Positions 46,124 through 54,596 of a stretch of 64,000 bases of DNA are shown here, one piece after another. The translations under genes were made by a program, and so were the position numbers. Origin of the DNA: Tamilnaduibacter salinus (GTDB lineage: Bacteria > Pseudomonadota > Gammaproteobacteria > Pseudomonadales > Oleiphilaceae); contig NZ_QEKQ01000006.1 in assembly GCF_003096655.1 (NCBI RefSeq), forward strand, positions 62,001 through 126,000, written 5' to 3'. Each line of letters starts with the position of its first letter. Within the stretch, counting starts at the first letter, position 1. Below the pieces are notes generated by a model that was not told the DNA's origin, ran no database searches, and was given only the letters and a program-made list of their open reading frames with translations.

Positions 46124-46153
46124 CGTTCACAGAATGTGAACAGTCGTACACAC
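46113..46153. promoter_or_regulatory. Large palindromic operator overlapping the desaturase promoter
   Basis: Arms GTGTGTAC and GTTCACA (46113-46131) are mirrored by TGTGAAC and GTACACAC (46135-46153) around a GAA centre, with four unmatched bases inside each arm. Fifteen of nineteen positions per arm are symmetric. The site covers the -10 region and the likely start point, an ideal place for repression by the divergent TetR-family regulator, perhaps as two dimers. Confidence 0.75.
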
Positions 46154-46173
46154 GGCAGATGAGGAGACGCACC

Positions 46174-47277
46174 ATGCTGTCGGTTTTTGAGAACAACAGC
46201 GCCATGCGCTGGCTCGGCAAACAGCTTTTTAACCGCGAGGATCCGGCCGCGTTTTTCGACCCGATCCTGTCCATCATCAACCCGATGATGGTCCGCGGTC
46301 TGACCCCGGCGCGCGTGGAAGCCATCACCCACGCCGCGCGGGACACGAAGACCTTTCACCTCAAGCCGTCACCGCGCTGGTCCGGCTTCCGGGCCGGTCA
46401 GCACATCAACATCAACGTGGAAATCGACGGCGTTCGCTGCCACCGCACGTTCAGCCTGTCCTCCGCGCCGGCGCAATGGGAACAGGACGGCACGATCACC
46501 CTGACCATCAAGCGCCTGCCGGGCGGCAAGGTGACCAACTGGCTCCACGACCGGCTGGAGACCGGCACGGTCGTTGGCATCAGTGAGGCGTTCGGCGAAT
46601 TCGACATCCCCAACGTCGAGCAACCGCTGCTCTATCTTGCGGGCGGCAGCGGCGTGACGCCGGTACTGAGCCACCTGGTGACACTGGCGGATCAGGACTA
46701 CCGCGCGCCGGTCACTGTGCTCTATTACGTGCGCACCCAGGCCGATGAGATCGGCGCCGAAACGCTGCGGGCGCTGCAAGCGCGCTGGCCGGCGCTCACG
46801 CTGGTCATTCATCGCACGGATGAGGACGGCCCGTCGGCCCTGATGAACGAGGCGCATCTGGAGCAGGTTCCGGGCATCAAAGCCCGTCACTGCTTCCTGT
46901 GCGGCCCGCCCGGGCTGATGGATCTGGCGCAGGACCTGCTCGGCCGCTTTGGCATCCGGGAGGAGCAGATCAGCGCCACCTTCTTTACCGCACCGACGCC
47001 GGTCGAGGTGAGCGAGCCGCTGGGCGGCGAAGTCCGCTTTGCCGGCAGCGACGTTACCGTCGAATCCGAGGGGGATGCCCCGCTTCTGGAAATTGCCGAA
47101 GCGGCGAAGCTCAACCCCAAGCACGGCTGCCGCATGGGCATCTGCCACCAGTGCAGCTGCCGCAAGACCAGCGGCACTGTCGTTAACCGGCTGACCGGCA
47201 AAGCATCCGGGCCCGGCGAGGAGACCATTCAGCTCTGCATTTCAGTGCCGCAGGGCGACGTTGAAGTGGATGTCTGA
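46174..47277 (+). CDS. Flavodoxin/ferredoxin reductase with 2Fe-2S domain (DesC-like)
   Basis: A 367-residue electron-transfer protein. It has an FAD domain (HRTFSLSSAP near residue 93), an NAD(P) domain (LYLAGGSGVTPVLSHL near residue 152 and CFLCGPPGLMD near residue 240) and a C-terminal plant-type 2Fe-2S domain with CRMGICHQCSC near residue 318 and a last Cys in IQLCIS. It would pass electrons from NAD(P)H to the desaturase encoded next. ATG 46174 is preceded by GAGGAGA; an upstream in-frame ATG includes that site. Confidence 0.92.
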   Translation: MLSVFENNSAMRWLGKQLFNREDPAAFFDPILSIINPMMVRGLTPARVEAITHAARDTKTFHLKPSPRWSGFRAGQHININVEIDGVRCHRTFSLSSAPAQWEQDGTITLTIKRLPGGKVTNWLHDRLETGTVVGISEAFGEFDIPNVEQPLLYLAGGSGVTPVLSHLVTLADQDYRAPVTVLYYVRTQADEIGAETLRALQARWPALTLVIHRTDEDGPSALMNEAHLEQVPGIKARHCFLCGPPGLMDLAQDLLGRFGIREEQISATFFTAPTPVEVSEPLGGEVRFAGSDVTVESEGDAPLLEIAEAAKLNPKHGCRMGICHQCSCRKTSGTVVNRLTGKASGPGEETIQLCISVPQGDVEVDV

Positions 47278-47330
47278 ACCGGCTGTTCATCACCCACCGG
47301 TTGATCGGACGCACACAGGAGGAAATCGAC

Positions 47331-48404
47331 ATGCAACAGCTGACCAACGAACAACTCGATAACCTGGCCCGTGACCTGGACGCGATCCGCGATGAGGTCA
47401 TGGCCGATGTCGGCGAGCGGGATGCCCGCTACATCCGCCGCGTCATCCGCACACACCGTGCCCTGGAAATCGGCGGCCGCGCCATGCTGCCGTTCGGCTT
47501 CCTGCCGCCGCTATTCATCGCGGGCACGGCATCGTTGGGCATCGCCAAGATCCTGGAAAACATGGAGATTGGCCACAACGTCATGCACGGCCAGTACGAC
47601 TGGATGAACGATCCGTCGCTCCACTCCCAGACCTACGAGTGGGACACGGTCTGCACCGGCGATTCCTGGCGCTATACCCACAACTACGAGCACCACACCT
47701 ACACCAATGTCATCGGCAAGGACCGGGACTACGGCTATGCCGTCCTGCGCCTGAGCGACGACGTGAAATGGCATCCGGGGCACCTGCTGCAGTTCATCAA
47801 TTTCACGCTGCTCAGTGTGTTCTTCCAGTGGGGTGTGGGCCTGCACGAGCTGGAAACCGAGCGTATGCGTCGGGGTGAAATCAAGCTGTCGGACAAGCGC
47901 GAGGTGCTTCGCGACCTGATGCGCAAAGGCGGCCGGCAGGCGTTCAAGGACTATGTATTCTTCCCGCTGTTGACCTTTCCGGTCGCACCGATCGTGCTGG
48001 CCGGTAACATCGGGGCGAACCTGATCCGTAACCTCTGGGCATCCAACGTCATCTTCCTGGGCCACTTTACCGAAGACGCGGAAACCTTCAGTGAAGACAT
48101 GCTGGAAGGCGAGAGCCGCGGTCAGTGGTACCTGCGTCAGCTCACCGGCTCCAGCAACTTCACGGGCAACAAGTGGATGCACATCCTGAGCGGCCATCTG
48201 AGCCACCAGATCGAACATCACGTGTTCCCGGACATGCCGGCCCACCGGTACCGGGAAATCGCGCCGCGTGTCCAGAAGATCTGTGAGAAGTACGGCCTGC
48301 ATTACAACTCCGCCAGCTTCGCCAGCCAGTACAAGACCGTGCTGCGCAAGGTGTTCCACTACTCCCTGCCGGATCGGATCCGCACCCGCCTGCAGGCCGC
48401 ATAA
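47331..48404 (+). CDS. Membrane fatty acid desaturase (DesB-like)
   Basis: A 357-residue integral-membrane desaturase. Three His boxes are present: GHNVMHGQYDW near residue 82, HNYEHHTYTN near residue 120 and HQIEHHVFPD near residue 293, which bind the di-iron centre. Hydrophobic segments lie between. It likely introduces a double bond into acyl chains (acyl-CoA or lipid-bound; Delta-9 by analogy to DesB) using electrons from the upstream reductase. ATG 47331 follows AGGAGGAA. A hairpin follows the gene. Confidence 0.93.
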   Translation: MQQLTNEQLDNLARDLDAIRDEVMADVGERDARYIRRVIRTHRALEIGGRAMLPFGFLPPLFIAGTASLGIAKILENMEIGHNVMHGQYDWMNDPSLHSQTYEWDTVCTGDSWRYTHNYEHHTYTNVIGKDRDYGYAVLRLSDDVKWHPGHLLQFINFTLLSVFFQWGVGLHELETERMRRGEIKLSDKREVLRDLMRKGGRQAFKDYVFFPLLTFPVAPIVLAGNIGANLIRNLWASNVIFLGHFTEDAETFSEDMLEGESRGQWYLRQLTGSSNFTGNKWMHILSGHLSHQIEHHVFPDMPAHRYREIAPRVQKICEKYGLHYNSASFASQYKTVLRKVFHYSLPDRIRTRLQAA

Positions 48405-48412
48405 AGACCATT

Positions 48413-48438
48413 CCCTGCCGATCCCGCTATCGGCAGGG
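48413..48438 (+). terminator. Hairpin after the desaturase gene
   Basis: CCCTGCCGAT (48413-48422) pairs perfectly with ATCGGCAGGG (48429-48438) around a CCCGCT loop, nine bases after the stop. The downstream sequence lacks a strong T-tract, so termination may be partial. Confidence 0.6.
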
Positions 48439-48522
48439 CCGACCTGATTTGTCATACTGTTCCCGACGCATTCATCCGGGGCCGCCAGCGGCGGTCCCGG
48501 CGTTTCTCGTTTCGGAGCTGTC

Positions 48523-49515
48523 ATGGGAACCAGTCAACTGGTGGACCGCTTCGGCCGGACCATCCGGTATGTCCGGCTGTCCGTAACGGACCGCTGTGAC
48601 TTCCGCTGCGTCTACTGCATGGCCGAAGACATGGAATTCCTGCCCAAACCCCAGATCCTCTCGCTGGAGGAACTGGCCCGGGTGGCACGGTCATTCGTCG
48701 ATCTCGGCACCGACAAGATCCGCCTGACCGGCGGCGAGCCATTGGTCCGCCGCGATGTGATGGAGCTGGTGCGGGAAATCGGTGGTATGGGCCTGCGGGA
48801 TTTCACCATGACCACCAACGGCAACCAGCTCCCGCGATTTGCCGATGAGCTGCGCGCAGCGGGTCTGCACCGGGTCAACATCAGCCTGGATTCCCTCGAC
48901 CCGCAACGGTTCTCGCAGATCACCCGAACGGGTCGCCTCGAGCGTGTTCTGGACGGCATAGACGCGGCCCGCGAAGCGGGATTCCCGGGCATCAAGCTCA
49001 ACACCGTGATCCTGAAGGGCCGGAACGACGACGAGGTTCCGGAGCTGATCGAGTTTGCCCGGAAAAAACAGATCGACATCAGCTTCATCGAAGAAATGCC
49101 GCTGGGGGAAATCAGCGAGCACAGCCGGGCAGAAAGCTTCTGCAGCAGCGACGAGGTGCGGGACATCATCCGCCAGCGTCACGAGCTGCTGCCGGCTGCC
49201 ACTGACACCGGCGGCCCGTCCCGCTACTACCGAATGCCCGACAGCCCGATCCGGGTCGGATTCATCTCACCGCACTCCCACAACTTCTGCGACACCTGCA
49301 ATCGCGTCCGCTTGACGGTGGAAGGCCGGCTGCTGCTCTGCCTGGGCAACGAGCACTCGGTGGACCTGCGGGAGGTCCTGCGCAACCATCCGACCGATGA
49401 CACGCCCGTGCGCGATACCATCATCAAGGCGATGGACCTCAAGCCCGAACGCCACCACTTCAGCACCGACGGCGACGTCCAGATCCTGCGCTTCATGAAC
49501 ATGACCGGCGGCTGA
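48523..49515 (+). CDS. moaA: GTP 3',8-cyclase (molybdenum cofactor biosynthesis)
   Basis: MoaA is a radical-SAM enzyme that starts molybdopterin synthesis from GTP. The 330-residue protein has the radical-SAM CDFRCVYC motif near residue 26, the C-terminal second cluster in [19 protein letters not shown] near residue 260, and the ending MTGG with the conserved GG tail needed for activity. ATG 48523 has CGGAG upstream. No other Mo-cofactor genes are close, so the partners (moaC and others) lie elsewhere. Confidence 0.97.
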   Translation: MGTSQLVDRFGRTIRYVRLSVTDRCDFRCVYCMAEDMEFLPKPQILSLEELARVARSFVDLGTDKIRLTGGEPLVRRDVMELVREIGGMGLRDFTMTTNGNQLPRFADELRAAGLHRVNISLDSLDPQRFSQITRTGRLERVLDGIDAAREAGFPGIKLNTVILKGRNDDEVPELIEFARKKQIDISFIEEMPLGEISEHSRAESFCSSDEVRDIIRQRHELLPAATDTGGPSRYYRMPDSPIRVGFISPHSHNFCDTCNRVRLTVEGRLLLCLGNEHSVDLREVLRNHPTDDTPVRDTIIKAMDLKPERHHFSTDGDVQILRFMNMTGG

Positions 49516-49567
49516 ACCGGTCCGTCTCCCGACGCGTACCCGGAGGACCACTGTCAGGAGACACCAC

Positions 49568-51100
49568 ATGCGCCACCTCATCCTTATACTCGGCGATCAA
49601 CTTACAACCGGCATCAGTGCCCTGGCCGATGCCGATCCGGCTCAGGACCGGATCGTGATGGCCGAGGTGCACAACGAGGCCTCCTACACCAACCATCACC
49701 GCAAGAAACTGGTTTTGCTGTTCAGCGCCATGCGCCACTTCGCGGCAGCACTCGAAGACGTCGGCTGGACGGTGGATTACCAGCGCTATCATCCGGACAA
49801 CCCCAATCAGTCTCTTGAAGCCGTGCTTGATCGCACCATCCGGGAGAACGCGCCGGAACGCGTGGTCGTCACCGAATGCGGCGAGTGGCGGCTGCATGAG
49901 CAGATGATGGGGTGGGCGGACCGGCTGAGCTGCCCGGTCGACATCCGCGAAGACACCCGGTTTCTGGCCAGCAAATCCGAATTCGCCGCCTGGGCCAAAG
50001 ACCGAAAACAGCTGCGGATGGAATTTTTCTACCGGGAGATGCGTCGCAAGACCGGCCTGCTGATGACGGACGATGGCCAGCCCGAGGGTGGTCAGTGGAA
50101 CTTCGACGCCGACAACCGCCGCAAATGGAAGGGCGCCCCTCCGGCTCCGGGCCCGTTCCGTGTCACGCCAGATGCCATGACCCGTGACGTGATCGAATCG
50201 GTAAACGAGTTCTTCCCGGACCATTTTGGCACCACTGACGACTTCCACTTCGCCGTCACACACCAAGACGCACAGGGCGCTCTCGAGCACTTCCTCGACT
50301 TCGCACTGCCGTGTTTCGGCGACTACCAGGACGCCATGTCCGACGACGAGGACTGGCTGTTCCACTCCGTGTTGTCGCCCTACATCAACTGCGGCCTTCT
50401 GGATCCGCTTGCCGTCTGCCAGGCTGCGGTGGATCGCTACCACGACGGCATGGCACCGCTAAACGCCGTCGAAGGCTTCGTCCGCCAGATCATCGGCTGG
50501 CGCGAATTCGTGCGCGGCATCTACTGGCTTCATATGCCCGCCTACGCGGAGGAGAACCGACTCGGCAACACCCGCGCCCTGCCCTGGTTCTACTGGACCG
50601 GCGACACGGACATGCACTGCATGCACCGAGCCATCGACGCCACCCGCCGGAACGGCTACGCTCACCACATCCAGCGTCTGATGGTGACCGGCAACTTTGC
50701 CCTGTTGGCCGGCGTCACACCGGCGGAAATCTGCGACTGGTATCTGGCCGTCTATGCGGACGCCTACGACTGGGTGGAGCTGCCTAACACGCTGGGCATG
50801 GTCATGCACGCCGATGGTGGCTATCTGGGCTCCAAGCCCTACGCCGCCAGCGGCAAATACATTCAGCGCATGTCCGACTACTGCAAGCACTGCCGCTACG
50901 ACGTAAAGCAGTCTTTTGGCGAAAACGCCTGTCCATTCAACGCTTTGTACTGGCATTTCGTCGATCGCCACCGGGATCAGTTCGGCAGCAATCATCGGAT
51001 GGGAATGATCTACCGGAACTGGGACCGCCAGCCGACCGAACGCCGAGACGCCATCATTGCCAGGGGCGAGTACCTTCTGTCACAACTCGAAACGCTCTAA
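49568..51100 (+). CDS. FeS-type bacterial cryptochrome/(6-4) photolyase (PhrB-like)
   Basis: A 510-residue photolyase of the FeS-BCP group that repairs (6-4) photoproducts with FAD and a 4Fe-4S cluster. The N-terminal antenna domain begins LILILGDQLT. The cluster Cys set is visible: AEICDWY near residue 390, YCKHCRYD near residue 440 and ENACPFNALYW near residue 458. FAD-domain motifs WREFVRGIYWLHMPAY and MHADGGYLGSKPYAASGKYI are present. ATG 49568 has CAGGAGA upstream. A TonB receptor gene begins 20 bases after its stop. Confidence 0.94.
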   Translation: MRHLILILGDQLTTGISALADADPAQDRIVMAEVHNEASYTNHHRKKLVLLFSAMRHFAAALEDVGWTVDYQRYHPDNPNQSLEAVLDRTIRENAPERVVVTECGEWRLHEQMMGWADRLSCPVDIREDTRFLASKSEFAAWAKDRKQLRMEFFYREMRRKTGLLMTDDGQPEGGQWNFDADNRRKWKGAPPAPGPFRVTPDAMTRDVIESVNEFFPDHFGTTDDFHFAVTHQDAQGALEHFLDFALPCFGDYQDAMSDDEDWLFHSVLSPYINCGLLDPLAVCQAAVDRYHDGMAPLNAVEGFVRQIIGWREFVRGIYWLHMPAYAEENRLGNTRALPWFYWTGDTDMHCMHRAIDATRRNGYAHHIQRLMVTGNFALLAGVTPAEICDWYLAVYADAYDWVELPNTLGMVMHADGGYLGSKPYAASGKYIQRMSDYCKHCRYDVKQSFGENACPFNALYWHFVDRHRDQFGSNHRMGMIYRNWDRQPTERRDAIIARGEYLLSQLETL

Positions 51101-51120
51101 TCACGAGACAGGGCATCAAC

Positions 51121-53181
51121 GTGAGACAGCGACACCTTATCGGCGTATTCAGTATTCTGCTCCTGGCCGAGGCGGCGCAGAGTCAAGGTCCGAGCCACCC
51201 GGATGATACGGTAATCAAGGTCAGTTCGCCCCGCCTCACCCGACCACTCTACGAGACGCCAGCGGCGGTCTCGGTGGTGAATCGCCCCGCCATACAGACC
51301 GGTCAGCAACGGCTGCATCTGTCGGAGTCACTCGACACGGTCCCGGGGCTGTTTTTCCAGAATCGGACCAACTTCGCACAGGGCCTGCGGCTGTCGACAC
51401 GCGGGTTCGGGGCGCGCGCACCGTTCGGCATCCGGGGCATTCACATCCAGGTCGACGGTATTCCCTCCACCCTTCCGGACGGACAGGCCCAGATCGATGC
51501 CCTGAGCCTGGATTCCACCGAACGGATTGAGATCGTCCGCGGGCCATCGTCCGTCCAGTATGGCAATGCGGCGGGCGGAGCCATCGCCGTCACCACCGCC
51601 TCCGGCGATCAGTCACCGCCCGGCGCCACGCTGCGGCTCGACGGTGGTAGCCATGGCTATCGCAAGGGCACGGTGGAAGCCAGCGAACAGTGGGCGGACA
51701 CCAGCGCCCATGCCAGCCTGAGCTGGCTGGACTTCGAGGGCTACCGGGAGCAGAGCGAGGTCCGACAGGGCCGGCTCAACACCCGCATCGCCCATGACTG
51801 GTCGGGCGGACAGCGCCTGACGGTCACGCTCAATGCGCTGGATACGCCGACAGCGGAAGATCCCAGCGGCCTGAGCCGGACGGAAGTCGCCGAGGACCGG
51901 CAACAGGCCACGGAATTCGCCCGAAGCCTGGATTCCGGACAGACGGTCGATCAGCAAACGATCGGCCTCAATTACGAAGACCCGGCCCTGCTGCCGGGCA
52001 CACTGACCCTCAATACCTTTTTCACTCACCGGGACTTCGCCCAACAGTTGCCCTTTCCCGGCAGCAGCCGCATCTCCTACGACCGGCTTTTCTACGGCTC
52101 GGGTGCCGACTACCAGGGTCGCACGTCACTGGTCGGGCATCGCCTGCGCTACAGCGTCGGTGCCGAGGTCAACCACCAGTCCGACGAACGACGCCGGTAC
52201 GAGATCGGCGTGAATGGCGACAATCAGGGGCAGGTTCAGGACGAAACCCAGACGGCGACCGAAGCCGGTGTGTTTGCCCAGGGCGATCTGGCCCTGACAT
52301 CGGCCCTGTCGCTATCACTGGGCGCCCGGTTCGACCGGCTGCGCCTGGCCATCGACGACCAGCGGCTTTCGGACGGGGATGATTCCGGCGAACGGATCTA
52401 CCGGGAAACCAGCGGCTCAGCGGGGCTGAACTACCGCATTACACCAAGCCATCAGGCCTACGCGACGATCGGAACCGCTTTCGAATCCCCCACATTCACG
52501 GAATTCGCCAATCCGGACGGCAGTGGCGGGTTCAACCCCGAAATCGGTCCTCAGGACGCCCTGAATCGGGAGATTGGCCTGCGTGGCACGGTGGGGCGTG
52601 GACTCAGTTACGAGTTGGCGGCCTTCTCGATCACCGTTGACGACGAGATTCTGCCCTTCGAACAGAATGGCCGAACCTTCTACGAAAATGCCGGGGAAAC
52701 CCAGCGCGACGGTATTGAGCTGGGCGTGGACTGGTCCCTCTCCTATGCGTGGCGGCTCACCAGTGCGCTGACCCTGGCGGACTACCGCCTGGAGAACTTT
52801 CGGGACAGCCAGGGCAATAACGTAGACGGCAACCGCTTTCCCGGTCTGCCCCAGGAGCAGTGGGTCAGCGAACTGACGCGGCGTTCCACCGACCAGGCAT
52901 TCGCGGCCGTGGAACTCAGTTACACGGGTGAGGTCTATGCCGAGAACAGCAACCAGACCCGGGTGTCCGACTACTGGCTGGTGAACCTGCGCGCCGGTGA
53001 CTCGTTTGCAATCGGCGAGCAGACCATCGACGTCTACGGCGGGCTCAGGAACGTCACGGACGAGGCGTACTTCAGCAATATCCGGGTCAATGCCAACTCA
53101 GACCAGCCCGTTGACCAACGGGGCTATTTCGAACCCGCCCCGGGGCGCACGATCTATCTCGGCGTGGCACTGAATCTGTGA
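51121..53181 (+). CDS. TonB-dependent outer-membrane receptor, YncD/PqqU-like plug
   Basis: A 686-residue receptor with a signal peptide (MRQRHLIGVFSILLLAEA start), a TonB-box-like DTVIKVSS, and a plug with LRLSTRGFGARAPFGIRG and VDGIPSTLPDGQAQID, followed by ERIEIVRGPSSVQYGNAAGG. The rest is a beta-barrel ending GRTIYLGVALNL. The plug wording resembles YncD/PqqU-type receptors (pyrroloquinoline quinone uptake) from memory; ligand remains unproven. The start is GTG 51121, only 20 bases after the photolyase stop, so the two may be co-transcribed. Confidence 0.9.
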   Translation: MRQRHLIGVFSILLLAEAAQSQGPSHPDDTVIKVSSPRLTRPLYETPAAVSVVNRPAIQTGQQRLHLSESLDTVPGLFFQNRTNFAQGLRLSTRGFGARAPFGIRGIHIQVDGIPSTLPDGQAQIDALSLDSTERIEIVRGPSSVQYGNAAGGAIAVTTASGDQSPPGATLRLDGGSHGYRKGTVEASEQWADTSAHASLSWLDFEGYREQSEVRQGRLNTRIAHDWSGGQRLTVTLNALDTPTAEDPSGLSRTEVAEDRQQATEFARSLDSGQTVDQQTIGLNYEDPALLPGTLTLNTFFTHRDFAQQLPFPGSSRISYDRLFYGSGADYQGRTSLVGHRLRYSVGAEVNHQSDERRRYEIGVNGDNQGQVQDETQTATEAGVFAQGDLALTSALSLSLGARFDRLRLAIDDQRLSDGDDSGERIYRETSGSAGLNYRITPSHQAYATIGTAFESPTFTEFANPDGSGGFNPEIGPQDALNREIGLRGTVGRGLSYELAAFSITVDDEILPFEQNGRTFYENAGETQRDGIELGVDWSLSYAWRLTSALTLADYRLENFRDSQGNNVDGNRFPGLPQEQWVSELTRRSTDQAFAAVELSYTGEVYAENSNQTRVSDYWLVNLRAGDSFAIGEQTIDVYGGLRNVTDEAYFSNIRVNANSDQPVDQRGYFEPAPGRTIYLGVALNL

Positions 53182-53225
53182 AACACGAGGCTGCCCCAAC
53201 CCATTGCGGGCGGGGCGGCCCGGCA

Positions 53226-54503
53226 TCATCCGCGAGCAGCGCTGAGGGCCTGGTCGATGTCGGCAATAATATCGTCGACGTGCTCGATTCCGATCGACAG
53301 GCGCACCATGTCCCGACTGACACCCGCCTTGGCAAGCTCCTCGTCATCGAGCTGACGGTGGGTGGTGGTCGCAGGGTGACACGCCAACGACTTCGCGTCC
53401 CCGATATTCACCAATCGGACGATCAGCTGCAGGGCGTCGATAAACCGGGCGCCGGCCTCCTCTCCGCCTTCGATACCAAAGCTGAGGATGCCCCCGGCCT
53501 TGCCATCCATGTACTTCTGCACCAGCGGATAGGAGGGGCTGCTTTCCAGTCCGGCGTACTTCACCCAGCGGACCTGTGGATGATTCTCCAGATGCTTCGC
53601 CACGGCCAGACCATTCTCGCTGTGCCGGTCCATTCGCAGCGGCAGTGTTTCAATGCCCTGCATCAGCAGGAAGGCGTTGAACGGCGACAGGGCTGCACCC
53701 ATGTTCCGCAATGGCGCCACGCGACAGCGACCAATGTACGCCGTCTCGCCCAGCGCCTCGGTATACACCACCCCGTGGTAGGACGGGTCCGGCTCGACCA
53801 TCATCGGAAAGCGGTCACCATGCTCCGCCCATGGGAACTTCCCGGAATCGACGATGACACCGCCCACGGTGGTGCCGTGGCCGCCCATGTATTTGGTCAG
53901 CGAGTGCACCACAATATCCGCACCGCTCTCAATCGGTCGCCAGAGGTACGGCGTCGGCACCGTGTTGTCGACAATCAGGGGCACCCCCGCCTCGTGGGCA
54001 ATGACCGCCAGCTTCTCGACATCCACGACGTTCGCATTCGGGTTGCCGACGGTTTCGCAGAACACCGCTTTGGTCCGGTCATCGATCAACGCCGCCAGTG
54101 ACTGGGGGTCTTCCCCGTCGCCGAAGCGTGCTTCGATGCCCATGTTCGGCAAACCGTGGGCGAACAGGTTGTAGGTGCCGCCATACAGCTGACTGGTCGT
54201 CACGATGTTGTCACCGGCGCGCGTGATGCACTGAATGGCGTAGGTGATCGCCGCCATACCGGAGGCCACAGCCAGGCCACCAATGCCACCTTCCATTTCG
54301 GCAACCTTCTGCTCCAGAGACCCGTTGGTCGGGTTCATGATGCGGGTATAGATGTTGCCCTCTACTTTAAGATCAAACAGATCCGCCCCGTGCTGGGTGT
54401 CGTCGAATGCGTAGGACGTGGTCTGGTAAATCGGCTGTGCAACCGCGCGGGTGGTGGGGTCTGGGGCGAAGCCACTGTGGATGGCTTTGGTCTCTATTTT
54501 CAT
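53226..54503 (-). CDS. metY: O-acetylhomoserine aminocarboxypropyltransferase/sulfhydrylase
   Basis: A 425-residue PLP enzyme of the Cys/Met metabolism family, which makes homocysteine from O-acetylhomoserine and sulfide. The start TKAIHSGFAPDPTTRAVAQP, the PLP Lys in VHSLTKYMGGHGTT near residue 205, and DALQLIVRLVNIGDAKSLA near residue 355 match MetY. It offers direct sulfide assimilation and feeds the methionine/SAM cycle genes at the left of the window. ATG 54503 has CAGGGAA upstream. No SAM riboswitch was recognised ahead of it. Confidence 0.93.
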   Translation of the reverse strand: MKIETKAIHSGFAPDPTTRAVAQPIYQTTSYAFDDTQHGADLFDLKVEGNIYTRIMNPTNGSLEQKVAEMEGGIGGLAVASGMAAITYAIQCITRAGDNIVTTSQLYGGTYNLFAHGLPNMGIEARFGDGEDPQSLAALIDDRTKAVFCETVGNPNANVVDVEKLAVIAHEAGVPLIVDNTVPTPYLWRPIESGADIVVHSLTKYMGGHGTTVGGVIVDSGKFPWAEHGDRFPMMVEPDPSYHGVVYTEALGETAYIGRCRVAPLRNMGAALSPFNAFLLMQGIETLPLRMDRHSENGLAVAKHLENHPQVRWVKYAGLESSPSYPLVQKYMDGKAGGILSFGIEGGEEAGARFIDALQLIVRLVNIGDAKSLACHPATTTHRQLDDEELAKAGVSRDMVRLSIGIEHVDDIIADIDQALSAARG

Positions 54504-54596
54504 GTCAGTTCCCTGTGTGCATCTGAATGGCAGGATTCGTGTTGTTATGTGCTACAGCATTCTCCCGGAGTCAGCGGGCGATTGCCAACCGGTTTC

